Positions 1 to 10,079 are shown, counted from the first letter of the stretch. The stretch: DNA of 63,871 nucleotides from Bacteroidales bacterium (GCA_014800795.1 JAAVFL010000028.1:1-63871); one strand, 5' to 3'. Translations and numbers: made by a program. Notes: generated from the sequence alone by a model not told the origin.

Positions 1-62
1 GAGAAGTTAAACCCCGCCGCGCCGATGGTACTGCGAAAGTGGGAGAGTAGGTAGCCGCCCCC
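1..62 (+). rRNA. rrf: 5S ribosomal RNA, 3' part
   Basis: The window opens inside a 5S rRNA. The conserved segments GAGAAGTTAAACCC, GCCGATGGTACTGCG and GGGAGAGTAGGT are the 3' half of bacterial 5S. The 5' half and the rest of the rRNA operon lie upstream of the window. The exact 3' end is estimated from family length. Confidence 0.93.
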
Positions 63-68
63 TATCAC

Positions 69-106
69 AGAGCGCCCTCACACCGGAATGGTGGTGAGGG
101 CGCTCT
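69..106 (+). terminator. rRNA operon terminator
   Basis: Near-perfect hairpin: AGAGCGCCCTCAC pairs with GTGAGGGCGCTCT, followed by TCTTTTGTT. It directly follows 5S rRNA, so it most likely ends the rRNA operon. Confidence 0.88.
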
Positions 107-340
107 TCTTTTGTTATATCTCTATCGGTTGTTGTATCTCTATCAGTTGTGTCTTAATCGGTTGTTGTATCCATATCAGTCCGGGCGCCGTCTTATAGCA
201 GTTGCAGCCGGATTACTACTGTCCGTAAGCTGATATCGGGTCAGATGCAAAACCCGGTTGAAAAGTTAGATATTTTCATTGACCCTTTAGTATGCGCTGG
301 AATTTCGGATTGAGCCGATATGGAGTGGAGGTGTAGATAT
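107..340. other. intergenic region, no gene seen
   Basis: No convincing reading frame. Between about 116 and 181 there are imperfect direct repeats built on TATC(T/C)(C/A)TATC(G/A)GTTG, three to four units. Nothing else was recognised. Confidence 0.5.
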
Positions 341-382
341 AAAAAGAGTGGAGACGCGCCAATAAGGGATAGGCGCGCCTCC
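341..382 (-). terminator. terminator of tRNA-Arg
   Basis: On the minus strand GGAGGCGCGCC pairs with GGCGCGTCTCC and is followed by ACTCTTTTT. It sits about 20 nt beyond the tRNA 3' end, as expected for a monocistronic tRNA. Confidence 0.75.
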
Positions 383-403
383 GGGGTTTGGTGGGGTTGG
401 GGG

Positions 404-477
404 TGATTCGCACAGGATTCAAACCTGTAACCTTCTGATCCGTAGTCAGATGCTCTATTCAGTTGAGCTAGCGAACC
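404..477 (-). tRNA. tRNA-Arg (anticodon ACG)
   Basis: Read on the minus strand the 74 nt fold as a cloverleaf: acceptor GGTTCGC/GCGAATC, anticodon stem TCTGA/TCAGA with loop CTACGGA (ACG, decoded as ICG), T arm CAGG-TTTGAAT-CCTG and discriminator A. CCA is not encoded. An identical copy lies at 51567-51640. Confidence 0.96.
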
Positions 478-545
478 ATCATTCTGAAAATTTGATTTCA
501 GTGTGCGTTGTGGCAATGAGTTCGTTGATTTCTCATTTCCGTCTG

Positions 546-576
546 CAAAGTTACTATGATTTTTCGAACTTCCAAA
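546..576 (-). promoter_or_regulatory. promoter for tRNA-Arg
   Basis: Minus-strand -7 box TAACTTTGC and a TTTG 19 nt further upstream match the Bacteroidetes primary sigma consensus. Transcription would start about 60 nt before the tRNA. Confidence 0.7.
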
Positions 577-698
577 ATTTTCGAGATCTTTTTGGGTATG
601 TGCGGCTCATTTTTTCTGTAATGTGTGTGTTGATGCTTTTTTTTTCGGTCGTTCAGGCTTTTTAGCAGGAGATGGTGGGAATTTTTTTATCAATTTTG

Positions 699-706
699 TA
701 TCTTTG
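699..706 (+). promoter_or_regulatory. lysS promoter -7 box
   Basis: TATCTTTG matches TAnnTTTG. The upstream -33 element is only weakly recognisable in the T-rich tract. The leader to the lysS ATG would be about 35 nt. Confidence 0.55.
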
Positions 707-747
707 TAATCTAATAAAGATTATTGGTTTTTGCCAGAATTACAGAT

Positions 748-2532
748 ATGAATATACTCGAACTTAGTGAGCAAGAGATAGTACGCCGCCAGTCGCTTGA
801 GCAGATGCGACAGCTTGGTATAGACCCATATCCAGCAGCGGAATTTCCCGTTACAGGTTATACGGACGAGATTAAGGACAATTTTACGGATGTTCAGGTG
901 GATCAGGAGGGTAATCCATTGCCGGATTCTCCTGCGCCTCGTGTGGTTAGTGTAGCCGGTCGTGTGATGGGCCGTAGGATCATGGGTAAGGCTTCATTCA
1001 TGGAGCTTCAGGATGCGCGGGGCAGAATCCAGGTATATGTAAACCGCGACGAACTTTGTTCGGGTGAGAATAAAGATCTGTATAACGTTGTTTTCAAGAA
1101 ACTTCTCGATATAGGTGACTTTGTGGGTGTGGAAGGATACGTGTTCCGCACACAGACCGGCGAAATCTCCATTCATGCACAGAAACTTACAGTGCTTAGT
1201 AAGTCGTTGCGTCCTCTCCCTATCGTTAAGGTGAAGGACGGGGTTACATACGATTCGTTCGATGACCCCGAGTTGCGTTACCGCCGCCGCTATGTGGATC
1301 TGGTAGTGAATGATGGGGTGAAGGATATATTCATCAAGCGTACCAAAGTATTCACTGCGATGCGCAATTACTTCAATGAGCATGGCTATATGGAGGTTGA
1401 GACGCCTATCCTTCAGTCGATACCTGGAGGTGCGTCGGCCCGTCCGTTTATCACACATCATAACGCTCTTGATATTCCCCTTTATCTGCGTATTGCCGAC
1501 GAGCTATACCTGAAGCGCCTGATAGTCGGCGGTTTCGAGGGTGTGTATGAGTTTTCGAAAAACTTCCGTAACGAGGGTATGGACCGCACTCATAATCCGG
1601 AATTTACTTGCATGGAGATATATGTATCCTACAAGGATTACAACTGGATGATGTCCTTTACCGAGCGGATGCTTGAAAGAATATGCATGGAGGTGAATGG
1701 CACTACCGAAGTAAAGGTAGGCGATAATGTGATTTCGTTTAAGGCTCCATTCCCACGTGTGACTATGCGGGATGCGATTCTGGAGCATACAGGTTTCGAT
1801 ATAAACGGAAAGAGCGAGGAAGAACTTAGATCCGCAGCCCGTTCCATGGGTATCGAGGTAGACGAAACCATGGGTAAAGGAAAACTTATAGACGAAATTT
1901 TCGGTGAGAAGTGCGAGGGAACATATATCCAGCCCACTTTCATTATCGATTACCCTATAGAAATGTCGCCTCTTACCAAGCGTCACCGCAGCAATCCCGA
2001 GCTGACCGAGCGGTTCGAACTCATGGTCAATGGCAAGGAGCTTGCAAACGCATACTCCGAGCTTAACGATCCTATCGATCAGTATGAGCGTTTCGTTGAA
2101 CAGATGCGTCTGTCGGAGAAAGGCGACGATGAGGCGATGATCATCGACCATGATTTCATCCGTGCCCTCGAGTATGGTATGCCTCCGACCTCAGGTATGG
2201 GTATAGGCATGGACCGCCTCGTGATGCTCATGACCGGACAGACCACTATCCAGGAGGTTCTGCTCTTCCCGCAGATGCGTCCCGAGAAGGTAGCGCGCCG
2301 CGATAAGTCCGAGGCTTTTGAGGCTGTCGGAGTTGCATCGGAGTGGGTCGCTCCCATTCAGAAGGCCGGTGTGCTTACAGTGGAGGCTCTTGGAAAGGCT
2401 GCCGCCGGCAAGCTCCATCAGGAACTTTGCGGCATAAACAAGAAATATCATCTCGGTCTGAAGAATCCGTCGATAGATGAGGTTGATGCCTGGATCGCGG
2501 CTTCGGCGCCCGCTGATGGAGAAAATGACTGA
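748..2532 (+). CDS. lysS: lysyl-tRNA synthetase, class II
   Basis: Charges tRNA-Lys with lysine in the cytoplasm. Of 594 residues, roughly 60-160 form the OB-fold anticodon-binding domain. The class II core follows, with motif 2 at about 271-293 ([14 protein letters not shown]) and motif 3 at about 482-495 ([13 protein letters not shown]). After motif 3 there is a further segment of about 85 residues, longer than in E. coli LysS, of the type seen in Bacteroidetes enzymes. An upstream TTG at 724 stays in frame, but the ATG at 748 ([11 protein letters not shown]) starts exactly where the family starts and is preferred. It heads a plus-strand series; gpsA follows after 26 nt. Confidence 0.97.
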   Translation: MNILELSEQEIVRRQSLEQMRQLGIDPYPAAEFPVTGYTDEIKDNFTDVQVDQEGNPLPDSPAPRVVSVAGRVMGRRIMGKASFMELQDARGRIQVYVNRDELCSGENKDLYNVVFKKLLDIGDFVGVEGYVFRTQTGEISIHAQKLTVLSKSLRPLPIVKVKDGVTYDSFDDPELRYRRRYVDLVVNDGVKDIFIKRTKVFTAMRNYFNEHGYMEVETPILQSIPGGASARPFITHHNALDIPLYLRIADELYLKRLIVGGFEGVYEFSKNFRNEGMDRTHNPEFTCMEIYVSYKDYNWMMSFTERMLERICMEVNGTTEVKVGDNVISFKAPFPRVTMRDAILEHTGFDINGKSEEELRSAARSMGIEVDETMGKGKLIDEIFGEKCEGTYIQPTFIIDYPIEMSPLTKRHRSNPELTERFELMVNGKELANAYSELNDPIDQYERFVEQMRLSEKGDDEAMIIDHDFIRALEYGMPPTSGMGIGMDRLVMLMTGQTTIQEVLLFPQMRPEKVARRDKSEAFEAVGVASEWVAPIQKAGVLTVEALGKAAAGKLHQELCGINKKYHLGLKNPSIDEVDAWIAASAPADGEND

Positions 2533-2558
2533 TAAGCTATAACATCTCATATCTGCGT

Positions 2559-3566
2559 ATGTTACCAAAAGATTATCCCGGCAGAGTAGCGGTGATGGGT
2601 GGCGGCAGCTGGGCTACAGCGCTGGCGAAACTGCTGCTGCGCAACCGTGATACCATATTGTGGTATATGCGTCGCGACGACCGGATCGAAGAATTCATAC
2701 GTCTGGGACACAATCCGGCATATCTTACCGACGTTCAGTTTGACGTTCAGCGTATAGAATTTTCGTCCGATATCAATTATGTGGCTCAGGAGGCTGACAC
2801 CCTGCTTCTGGTGATGCCGTCGCCTTATTTCAAGAGCCATCTTGAAAAACTCAGCGTCGACATAAGCAAGAAATATGTGGTGTCGGCGGTGAAAGGGATC
2901 GTACCCGGCGAGAATCTGCTCGTCACAGATTACATGCGCGACAACTTCAATGTCGCGGACAATCATCTGATGGTGGTGAGCGGTCCGTGTCATGCCGAGG
3001 AGGTGGCTCTCGACCGTCCTACATATCTGACAATAGGATGTAAGGATATAGAGGCAGCAAAGCGTTTCGGCAACTGTGTCTGCGGCTCCAAGAACTGCCA
3101 CGCAATTCCGACTACTGACGTCGATGGGGTGGAGTATGCAGGTGTGCTCAAGAATGTATATGCTATCGCTGCCGGAATAGTCCACGGTATGAAGAAGGGC
3201 GACAATTTCCTGGCGATGCTTGTGAGCAATGCTATACGCGAGATGGAACATTTTCTCGATGCAGTGAATCCGCGTCCGCGTCAGATCTGCGACAGTGTGT
3301 ATCTCGGAGATCTTCTTGTGACTGCTTATTCCCGTTTCAGCCGCAACCATAATTTCGGTTCAATGATCGGCAAAGGATACTCGGTGAAGGCTGCCATGAT
3401 GGAGATGGAACAGACTGCCGAAGGATACTACGGCGCGAAGTGCATTCACGAGATCAACAAGCGTTACGAGGTGAACATGCCGATAGCAGATACGGTTTAC
3501 GATATCATATACCGGCGTATGCGTCCGGAGTATGCAATCAGCCGTCTGTCGGAACACCTTGATTAG
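2559..3566 (+). CDS. gpsA: glycerol-3-phosphate dehydrogenase [NAD(P)+]
   Basis: Reduces dihydroxyacetone phosphate to sn-glycerol 3-phosphate for phospholipid synthesis. The N-terminal Rossmann motif GGGSWATALAKLL (about residues 15-27), the SGPCHAEE block and the catalytic-lysine region GVLKNVYAIAAG are all present. Its 335 residues are normal for the family. It sits 26 nt after lysS and 24 nt before the ABC ATPase gene, probably in one transcript. Confidence 0.96.
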   Translation: MLPKDYPGRVAVMGGGSWATALAKLLLRNRDTILWYMRRDDRIEEFIRLGHNPAYLTDVQFDVQRIEFSSDINYVAQEADTLLLVMPSPYFKSHLEKLSVDISKKYVVSAVKGIVPGENLLVTDYMRDNFNVADNHLMVVSGPCHAEEVALDRPTYLTIGCKDIEAAKRFGNCVCGSKNCHAIPTTDVDGVEYAGVLKNVYAIAAGIVHGMKKGDNFLAMLVSNAIREMEHFLDAVNPRPRQICDSVYLGDLLVTAYSRFSRNHNFGSMIGKGYSVKAAMMEMEQTAEGYYGAKCIHEINKRYEVNMPIADTVYDIIYRRMRPEYAISRLSEHLD

Positions 3567-3590
3567 TCCGGAGATTTTTGGAACAGAGAG

Positions 3591-4265
3591 ATGATAGCTT
3601 TACGCGGCATACACAAGAGCTTCGACCGACTGGAGGTGATCCGGGGGGTCGATCTTGATGTGAACCGTGGAGAAGTGATGTCGATAGTAGGCCCGAGTGG
3701 TGCGGGAAAGACAACCCTCCTGCAGATAATGGGTACGCTCGACCGTCCCGACAGTGGAACCGTCAGCTATGGAGACGAGGATGTGTTGGGCCTGAGCGAC
3801 CGGAAGCTTGCGCATTTCAGGAACGGCCGTATCGGATTTATTTTCCAGTTTCATCAGTTGCTTCCCGAATTCTCTATGATCGAGAATGTGGCGATGCCTG
3901 CGTTGATTGGTGGAAATAACCGGAACGAAGCCTTTGAGCGGGCATCCGAACTGATCGCGTATCTCGGTTTGCAGGATCGGACCGATCATCGTCCGGCGCA
4001 GTTATCGGGGGGGGAAAGACAGCGGGCAGCTGTTGCACGAGCGCTGATGAACCGTCCGGATGTCGTGCTTGCAGACGAACCATCCGGCAGTCTTGATTCG
4101 CACAACCGGAGGGAACTTCACGGGTTGTTCTTCGATCTGAGGCGCGATTTCGGACAGACGTTCGTTATCGTGACGCACGACGAATCGCTTGCAGCCGATT
4201 CAGACCGGGTGGTGCATATGACCGACGGCCTCATTACAGAGATTACGACAAATAGAAAAGTATAA
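3591..4265 (+). CDS. ABC transporter ATP-binding protein, LolD/MacB-like
   Basis: A 224-residue ATPase subunit. Walker A is G34-PSGAGK-T41, the Q-loop region is [13 protein letters not shown], the signature LSGGERQR lies near 138-145 and Walker [13 protein letters not shown] near 157-168, with an H-loop in IVTHD. The LLPEFS segment and size resemble the LolD/MacB group that energises lipoprotein release or efflux. No permease gene is adjacent, so the membrane partner must be encoded elsewhere and the substrate is unknown. Confidence 0.9.
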   Translation: MIALRGIHKSFDRLEVIRGVDLDVNRGEVMSIVGPSGAGKTTLLQIMGTLDRPDSGTVSYGDEDVLGLSDRKLAHFRNGRIGFIFQFHQLLPEFSMIENVAMPALIGGNNRNEAFERASELIAYLGLQDRTDHRPAQLSGGERQRAAVARALMNRPDVVLADEPSGSLDSHNRRELHGLFFDLRRDFGQTFVIVTHDESLAADSDRVVHMTDGLITEITTNRKV

Positions 4266-4276
4266 TAGATAAAGCA

Positions 4277-5038
4277 GTGAGTATAAAAAGAATATCAACG
4301 ATATGCATGATTTTCTCAGGCCTATGGCTCGGGACAATTGTCTGCGGCTGTTCTTCCGACGGACAATCGGATGATATTCGTTATGCCACACTTTATGATG
4401 TTGTAGAATATACCTCGCAGAATGATGGGCAGACGATATTTTCGCTTTACCCACCTGAGAAAGATGATCCCGTGGTGCTGACAGCCTTCTCTTCTCCCGA
4501 TCTCGGGAAACTTGAGCCGGGTCAGGCACTGATGCTGGCGTATACACCTGTCAACGGAGAGGCTTATGTATCGGATCGGATTGAGGTTAAGGGTATAGGA
4601 TCCGTAACCAACTCACAACTGCTCAAAGGGGCTCCTGAAACTCTGTCAGGATGGGACGATGATCCTGTATGGGTAAGCAGTCTGTGGCGTGCGGGCAGAA
4701 ATGTTATGATGCGCGTAAGTCTGGTGTATGATGATAAACCACGAGTGTTCCGGCTGGTTGTCGATGAAACCACGATGGATCAGGAATACCCCGACGCCTA
4801 TCTGGTTAATATTCGTCGGAGCGAAGGTGAAAATTTTCTCCGTCAGTATTATGTGGCTTTCGATCTTTATGCCTTCTGGACCCATCCTCAATACAGGGGT
4901 ATAAAAATACACGTCAATAATTCGAACAATACATCGCTTGATGAGTTTATAATCGAAAGACCTTTTTCGCTCTCTTCTGGCGATGAAGAAGATATTCCCG
5001 GCGGCGGTGACTCTGATGCCGTCAAAAAAAGAGAATAA
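4277..5038 (+). CDS. NigD-like lipoprotein
   Basis: A predicted lipoprotein of 253 residues whose start (GTG, reading MSIKRIS) gives a basic N-terminus, a hydrophobic stretch and a cysteine at 23 or 25 (VCGCSS). The body, with ATLYDVVEY, FSLYPPEKDDPVVLTAF and a C-terminal beta-rich region, matches what I know of the NigD-like family in Bacteroidales (an N-terminal OB-like domain and a C-terminal beta domain). NigD was first noted near bacteriocin genes, but most members have no known role. An ATG at 4307 would remove the basic residues and is less likely. Confidence 0.78.
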   Translation: MSIKRISTICMIFSGLWLGTIVCGCSSDGQSDDIRYATLYDVVEYTSQNDGQTIFSLYPPEKDDPVVLTAFSSPDLGKLEPGQALMLAYTPVNGEAYVSDRIEVKGIGSVTNSQLLKGAPETLSGWDDDPVWVSSLWRAGRNVMMRVSLVYDDKPRVFRLVVDETTMDQEYPDAYLVNIRRSEGENFLRQYYVAFDLYAFWTHPQYRGIKIHVNNSNNTSLDEFIIERPFSLSSGDEEDIPGGGDSDAVKKRE

Positions 5039-5077
5039 TTAAAACCATAAAAATATAAACCATAAAATTAAACAGAA

Positions 5078-5389
5078 ATGGCAGAAAATAAGCAAGAAAT
5101 AAAAATCGAACTCACTCCTGAAATCGCTGCAGGCCACTATGCAAATCTCGCGGTAATCTCACATTCCGCAGGTGAATTCTTCCTCGACTTCATCAATGTG
5201 GCACCCAATATGCCTCAGGCACGCGTCCAGAGCCGCATCATCATGACTCCTGAAAATGCCAAGAATCTGCTTTTCGCTCTGCGCGACAATATCCAGAAGT
5301 ATGAAGGAAACTTCGGCGAGATCGTGCGTAAAGCTCCCAAGGGTGGCAACACCAACAACGGAGGCCTCCCCAACCCCTTCCAGGCATAA
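5078..5389 (+). CDS. DUF3467 family protein
   Basis: A small cytoplasmic protein of 103 residues. The pattern ELTPEIAAGHYANLAVISHS, FFLDFINVAP, QARVQSRIIMTPENAKNLLFAL is the DUF3467 signature, common in Bacteroidetes. The C-terminal 15 residues are Gly/Asn/Pro-rich and probably disordered. The biochemical role is not known. A GC-rich hairpin follows before cysS. Confidence 0.9.
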   Translation: MAENKQEIKIELTPEIAAGHYANLAVISHSAGEFFLDFINVAPNMPQARVQSRIIMTPENAKNLLFALRDNIQKYEGNFGEIVRKAPKGGNTNNGGLPNPFQA

Positions 5390-5415
5390 AACGAACCGAC
5401 AACGGCACACATATA

Positions 5416-5442
5416 CCGGCATATCCCGCGGGGATATGCCGG
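5416..5442 (+). terminator. stem-loop between DUF3467 and cysS
   Basis: Perfect 12-bp stem CCGGCATATCCC/GGGATATGCCGG with loop GCG. No U-tract follows, so it may be a weak terminator or a 3' stabiliser rather than a classical terminator. Confidence 0.55.
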
Positions 5443-5486
5443 ATATGTTCGTGCTATTGGCTCACCAAACCATACAATACTGAAAA

Positions 5487-6980
5487 ATGAAGAATCACAA
5501 CCTTTGCATTTACAATTCCCTGACCCGTTGCAAGGAACTTTTCCGTCCGTTGCATGAAGGGCGTGTGGGGATGTATGTGTGCGGTCCCACCGTATATGGC
5601 GACGGTCATCTCGGGCATGCACGTCCGGCAATAACTTTCGATGTTCTTTTCCGTTATCTCACGCATCTGGGATATAAGGTGCGCTATGTCCGTAATATAA
5701 CGGATGTAGGCCATCTTGAGCATGATGCCGACGACGGCGAGGATAAGATTGCAAAAAAAGCGCGGCTGGAACAGCTTGAACCGATGGAGGTTGTGCAGCA
5801 TTACCTGAACCGCTATCATGAAGCGATGGCCCGCCTCAATGTGCTTCCTCCTTCGATCGAACCGCATGCGTCGGGCCACATAATCGAGCAGATAGAATAT
5901 ATAAAGAAGATTATCGATGCCGGGTATGCCTATGTGAGCGACGGTTCCGTATATTTCGATGTGCCGAAATATAACGCTGATTTTCATTATGGCAAACTGT
6001 CGGGACGCGATATCAACGAGCTGTTATCGCAGACCCGGTCGCTCGATGGGCAGCAGGAAAAACGCCATCCGGCCGACTTCGCTCTATGGAAGAAAGCGCA
6101 GCCAGAGCATATAATGCGTTGGCCCTCACCCTGGAGCGATGGATTTCCCGGTTGGCATCTCGAGTGCTCCACCATGAGCGAGAAATATCTCGGTGAGAAA
6201 TTCGATATTCACGGAGGGGGAATGGATCTCAAATTTCCCCATCACGAGTGTGAGATAGCCCAGAGCGTTGCCCACAACGGTTGCGACAGCGTACACTACT
6301 GGATGCACAACAACATGATAACCATCAACGGTCAGAAGATGGGAAAATCGCTCGGCAACTTCATCACACTCGATGAATTCTTCAGCGGTTCGCATCCGGC
6401 GCTCGAGCAGCCTTATTCACCTATGACCATACGTTTCTTCATTCTTCAGGCGCAATACCGCTCGACGGTCGATTTCAGCAATGCCGCCCTGCAGGCTTCG
6501 GAAAAAGCGCTAGAACGTATGCTCGAAGGTTGGCGCCGTCTCGCCGATCTGAAACCTTCGGAGGTGTCGACAATAAGTGAGGAGGTGAACGCGCTGCCTG
6601 CAAAATGCTACGAGGCTATGGACGACGACCTCAATACACCTATTGTTATCGCGTATCTTTTCGAGGCTGTAAGTCTTATAAACAAGGTTCGCGATGGACA
6701 TGCCACTGCAACTCAGGCCGACATAGATGCGCTGCGTGAACTTTTCGATACGTTCCTTTTCGGTGTGCTGGGCATGAGGCCCGACGCGGGAGAGGTGAAC
6801 GACACCAAGGCTCTCGAACCATATCGCGGGGCGGTGGACCTGCTCCTTCAGGTGAGATCTGAGGCCAAGGCCAAGAAAGACTGGGCGACTTCCGACCTTA
6901 TACGCGATAACCTCGCGGCTCTCGGATTTTCGGTCAAAGACACCAAAGATGGAGTGGAGTGGAGTGTAAAAAATAACTGA
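5487..6980 (+). CDS. cysS: cysteinyl-tRNA synthetase
   Basis: Charges tRNA-Cys in the cytoplasm; class I enzyme of 497 residues. C32 in YVCGPTVY is the first zinc ligand, H41-LGH-44 is the HIGH motif, WHLECS and FPHHECE supply the remaining zinc-site residues, and KMGKS near 285 is the KMSKS loop. The C-terminal DALR region and helical anticodon-binding part are complete. The cognate tRNA-Cys is also in the window (62252-62322) but is not linked to this gene. Confidence 0.97.
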   Translation: MKNHNLCIYNSLTRCKELFRPLHEGRVGMYVCGPTVYGDGHLGHARPAITFDVLFRYLTHLGYKVRYVRNITDVGHLEHDADDGEDKIAKKARLEQLEPMEVVQHYLNRYHEAMARLNVLPPSIEPHASGHIIEQIEYIKKIIDAGYAYVSDGSVYFDVPKYNADFHYGKLSGRDINELLSQTRSLDGQQEKRHPADFALWKKAQPEHIMRWPSPWSDGFPGWHLECSTMSEKYLGEKFDIHGGGMDLKFPHHECEIAQSVAHNGCDSVHYWMHNNMITINGQKMGKSLGNFITLDEFFSGSHPALEQPYSPMTIRFFILQAQYRSTVDFSNAALQASEKALERMLEGWRRLADLKPSEVSTISEEVNALPAKCYEAMDDDLNTPIVIAYLFEAVSLINKVRDGHATATQADIDALRELFDTFLFGVLGMRPDAGEVNDTKALEPYRGAVDLLLQVRSEAKAKKDWATSDLIRDNLAALGFSVKDTKDGVEWSVKNN

Positions 6981-7018
6981 ACCGATAATTATCGGCAATA
7001 GAATGAAGCCCCGAAAAG

Positions 7019-8464
7019 GTGACGATAAATGAATTCGCGACCCTCGCGCTCGAGCAGTTGCCGTTTGAGCCTACCGACCAGCAGATAAAGCTGGTGGCGG
7101 CTCTCGCGCGTTTCTGTTCGGCCTATACTCCGCAGGATACGGTGTTTGTGCTGAATGGCTATGCCGGAACGGGCAAAACATCCGTTATGGGAGCATTGGT
7201 GCGCACACTGCGTATTGTCGGAATTCCTACCGTTCTCCTGGCATCTACCGGCAGAGCGGCCAAGGTGTTCAGTAACTTTACGGGACTTCCGGCCTATACA
7301 ATCCACCGCAAGATCTACGCCGCACCTTCAATCGGCCCCGACGGGCGAATCGTGACGAGACTTACCTCTAATCCGCATGTGAATACAGTATTCATCGTCG
7401 ACGAGGCATCCATGATAGGCGACAGCAGCGATCTTGGAGCAAGTTTGCTTCAGGATCTGCTGATGTATGTCTACAGCGGTGTGAATTGCCGTCTTATAAT
7501 GCTCGGCGACACTGCGCAGCTGCCCCCCGTAGGAATGAGTGAATCGCCCGCTATGGATCCCGTTCAGCTCAAAAGCCTCGGTATGCGGGTTACGCGCGCT
7601 GTCATGACACGCACCGTGCGTCAGAAAAGCCGGTCGGGGATACTGTATAACGCCACAATGTTGCGGCGTGCGATGGTGAAAGATCCTTTGCCCGAACCCG
7701 AGTTGTGGGCGAGTGCGTTTCCCGATGTCGAACTTGTGGCACCTGAAGATCTTGAGGATATCCTCCACAAGTCGTTCAACCGATACGGTGAAGGAGAAAC
7801 CCTCATCATCACGCGCTCGAACAAGCGTGCGGTCGATTTCAATCTGGCAGTGCGGCGCGTTATTTTCGACCGTGAGGAGGTTCTCGTGAAAGGCGACCGT
7901 ATTATCGTATCGAAAAACAACTATTATTGGACACGCCGCAGCGTGCAGGATAAAGAGATGCCTCAGGGTGTGGAAGGGAACAGTATGGAATTCGTCGCCA
8001 ACGGTGAGGCTGCCATAGTGGAGAAAGTTTACAACATGGAAGTTCGCAATATGATGCAGTTTGCCGATGTGCGGCTCTTTTTCCCCGACTACGGAGCAAC
8101 TATCAATGCCAAGATCAATCTCGATACTTTGACATCTGACGGGGCTGCGCTTCCTCGCGAAAAGCAACTGACATTAGTGGATCAGGCCCTTGCCGATGCC
8201 GGCGTTCCTGTTACGGCTTCTCCTGCGGCCCAGCGCGAGGTGTTGAAAGCAGACCCCTACTTCAACGCGTTGCAGGTGAAGTATGCCTATGCGGTTACCT
8301 GCCACAAGGCGCAGGGAGGTCAATGGAAGTCGGTTTTCGTCGATATGGGATACATCCCTCCCGAGGCGTATACCACACGCGAGTTTTACCGATGGTTGTA
8401 CACAGCCGTATCGCGTGCAACGGAGCGGCTTACGCTCATAAATCCGGCAGTGAAGATCAACTGA
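7019..8464 (+). CDS. RecD-like ATP-dependent DNA helicase
   Basis: A superfamily 1 helicase of 481 residues. Walker A is G47-YAGTGK-T54; motif II is VFIVDEASM; motif III is LGDTAQLPPV; the C-terminal UvrD_C_2 part has AVTCHKAQGGQWKSVFVD and the final LYTAVSRATERLTL. It is shorter than RecD2 (no N-terminal helix-hairpin-helix block), like the AAA_30-type helicases common in Bacteroidales. The start is a GTG; the ATG at 7003 is out of frame. A role in DNA repair or processing is inferred from the family. Plus-strand neighbours are housekeeping genes. Confidence 0.88.
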   Translation: MTINEFATLALEQLPFEPTDQQIKLVAALARFCSAYTPQDTVFVLNGYAGTGKTSVMGALVRTLRIVGIPTVLLASTGRAAKVFSNFTGLPAYTIHRKIYAAPSIGPDGRIVTRLTSNPHVNTVFIVDEASMIGDSSDLGASLLQDLLMYVYSGVNCRLIMLGDTAQLPPVGMSESPAMDPVQLKSLGMRVTRAVMTRTVRQKSRSGILYNATMLRRAMVKDPLPEPELWASAFPDVELVAPEDLEDILHKSFNRYGEGETLIITRSNKRAVDFNLAVRRVIFDREEVLVKGDRIIVSKNNYYWTRRSVQDKEMPQGVEGNSMEFVANGEAAIVEKVYNMEVRNMMQFADVRLFFPDYGATINAKINLDTLTSDGAALPREKQLTLVDQALADAGVPVTASPAAQREVLKADPYFNALQVKYAYAVTCHKAQGGQWKSVFVDMGYIPPEAYTTREFYRWLYTAVSRATERLTLINPAVKIN

Positions 8465-8532
8465 TAATTGGCGATAGCTAATAGAATGCAGGGGAGTAGT
8501 GATATGATTTTTTAATTATATAATATATTGAT

Positions 8533-8982
8533 ATGGAACTGTTTGATAAAATTTCTGAAGATATCAAGAAGGCGATGCTGGCTCGCGACGCCCAGCGCCT
8601 GGATGCGCTCCGTGGCATAAAGAAAGAATTCCTTGAAGCTAAAACAGCAAAAGGATCGGACGGCAATCTGACAGATGAGAAGGCAACCCGGATTCTTGCT
8701 AAAATGATTAAGCAGCGCAAGGAGAGCGCTGCTATATATACCGATCAGAACCGTCCCGAACTGGCTGAAACCGAGCTCGCTCAGGCAGCTATAATCGAGG
8801 AATACATGCCCCGTCAGCTTTCCGACGAAGAGCTTACGGCAGCCCTCAGGGAAATCATTGCCCGTGTAGGGGCCACTTCGCCAAAAGAAATGGGTAAAGT
8901 GATGGGGGTGGCTACCAAAGAACTCGCAGGCAAGGCTGAAGGTCGCGCGATATCCGCGAAAGTGAAGGAACTTCTGGGGTAA
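8533..8982 (+). CDS. GatB/YqeY domain protein
   Basis: A 149-residue YqeY family protein, related to the C-terminal domain of the GatB amidotransferase subunit. The LRGIKKEFLEAK, LAKMIKQRKESA and EYMPRQLSDEEL blocks and the terminal MGKVMGVATKELAGKAEGR are typical. The family is thought to act on or near tRNA, but its function is not settled. It ends the plus-strand run and is followed by a long hairpin facing the convergent antiporter gene. Confidence 0.92.
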   Translation: MELFDKISEDIKKAMLARDAQRLDALRGIKKEFLEAKTAKGSDGNLTDEKATRILAKMIKQRKESAAIYTDQNRPELAETELAQAAIIEEYMPRQLSDEELTAALREIIARVGATSPKEMGKVMGVATKELAGKAEGRAISAKVKELLG

Positions 8983-9003
8983 TTTAGGGCAGGAGAGCAA
9001 TAA

Positions 9004-9064
9004 AGCAATAGAGCAGGAGCAAGGTTTGATGCAGTTTATCTAACCTTGCTCCTGCTCTATTGCT
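9004..9064. terminator. long perfect hairpin between convergent genes
   Basis: A 23-bp perfect stem, AGCAATAGAGCAGGAGCAAG with GTT on the left arm, matches its reverse complement ending at 9064; the loop is 15 nt. More copies of the unit GAGCA(A/T) continue on both sides (8988-9094). It lies between yqeY (+) and the antiporter (-), so a bidirectional terminator is likely even without a clean U-tract. Confidence 0.7.
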
Positions 9065-9084
9065 CTCATGCTCTATCCCCTATC

Positions 9085-10050
9085 TTATGCTCTAACCACC
9101 ATATATGTGATGTAACCGACGTAGCAGAGAGCAAGAAAGGCACCCTCTGCCCGCGTTATAGTGCGTACCTTGATAAACCATCCGAACACCCAGAAGAGGA
9201 TACAGGCTGCCGTGAGTGTCAGCAGATCGAAATTGCCGATCGAGCCGAATGGCAGCGGGCGTATGGTGGCGGCAGTGCCAAGTACAAAGAAAATATTGAA
9301 AATGTTGCTCCCGATCACATTTCCTACCGCCATCCCCGGTTTTCCCTTGGCGGCAGCAGTCACAGAGGTGGCAAGTTCCGGAAGTGAGGTCCCGGCAGCA
9401 ACGATAGTCAGACCTATCACTGCATCGCTCACACCCAGCGCAGAAGCTATAGCCGATGCACCGTTAACAAACAGATTGCCCCCGAAAATCAGTCCCGCAA
9501 GTCCGGCAGCTACAAAAACTACCGATTTCCATATCGGCATCGGGGGAGTAGTTTCTACAGTCTCACCCGCATCAGTGTTGCTGTGCGCGGCAGAGAATGT
9601 ATGACGCATGAAAATTGTGAAGAACAGCAGCAACAGTATGCCGTCGACGCGTGTCACCATATTCTCACCCGCTCCGTCGAGCAACGTGGCGTTGCCTATG
9701 GCAAGCAGAGCCAGAGCTGACAGCAAAACCAGCGGAATATCTTTTGTAAGAATCGTTCGCTCAATCTTTATAGGCGCTACCAGCGCCGTTACTCCGATTA
9801 TAGCAAAAATATTGAATATATTGCTGCCGACTACATTACCTATGGCAAGCCCGGCATTACCGCTTATAGCCGACATAACCGAAATCACAAGCTCAGGCGC
9901 CGAAGTGCCGAAAGCCACAACTGTCAGACCCACCACCAGATCCGATACCCCCCACCGGCGCGCTATCGCCGCCGAACCGTCAGTAAGCCAGTTCGCTCCG
10001 AACAGAATCAGAGCCAACCCTCCTAAAAGAAATGCAATGCTTGCTATCAT
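9085..10050 (-). CDS. calcium/sodium antiporter, YrbG family
   Basis: Inner-membrane exchanger of the CaCA superfamily, 321 residues and about ten membrane segments. The two inverted alpha-repeats are clear: VVAFGTSAPELVISVMSAI with VGSNIFNIF in the first half, and VAAGTSLPELATSV with IGSNIFNIFFVLG in the second. It probably exchanges Na+ for Ca2+ across the cytoplasmic membrane. Single-gene minus-strand unit with its own promoter box at 10080-10087. Confidence 0.94.
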   Translation of the reverse strand: MIASIAFLLGGLALILFGANWLTDGSAAIARRWGVSDLVVGLTVVAFGTSAPELVISVMSAISGNAGLAIGNVVGSNIFNIFAIIGVTALVAPIKIERTILTKDIPLVLLSALALLAIGNATLLDGAGENMVTRVDGILLLLFFTIFMRHTFSAAHSNTDAGETVETTPPMPIWKSVVFVAAGLAGLIFGGNLFVNGASAIASALGVSDAVIGLTIVAAGTSLPELATSVTAAAKGKPGMAVGNVIGSNIFNIFFVLGTAATIRPLPFGSIGNFDLLTLTAACILFWVFGWFIKVRTITRAEGAFLALCYVGYITYMVVRA

Positions 10051-10079
10051 AGTTGAAACCTGTGTGAAAATAATCTTTA

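Noticed and set aside
450-665. 71-residue plus-strand frame opposite tRNA-Arg
   Set aside because: Begins inside the tRNA gene and is Phe/Val-rich by composition; no promoter or family match.
994-2151. Long open frames on the minus strand opposite lysS
   Set aside because: They mirror the strongly conserved lysS frame and show no protein-family features; typical antisense shadows in moderately GC-rich coding DNA.
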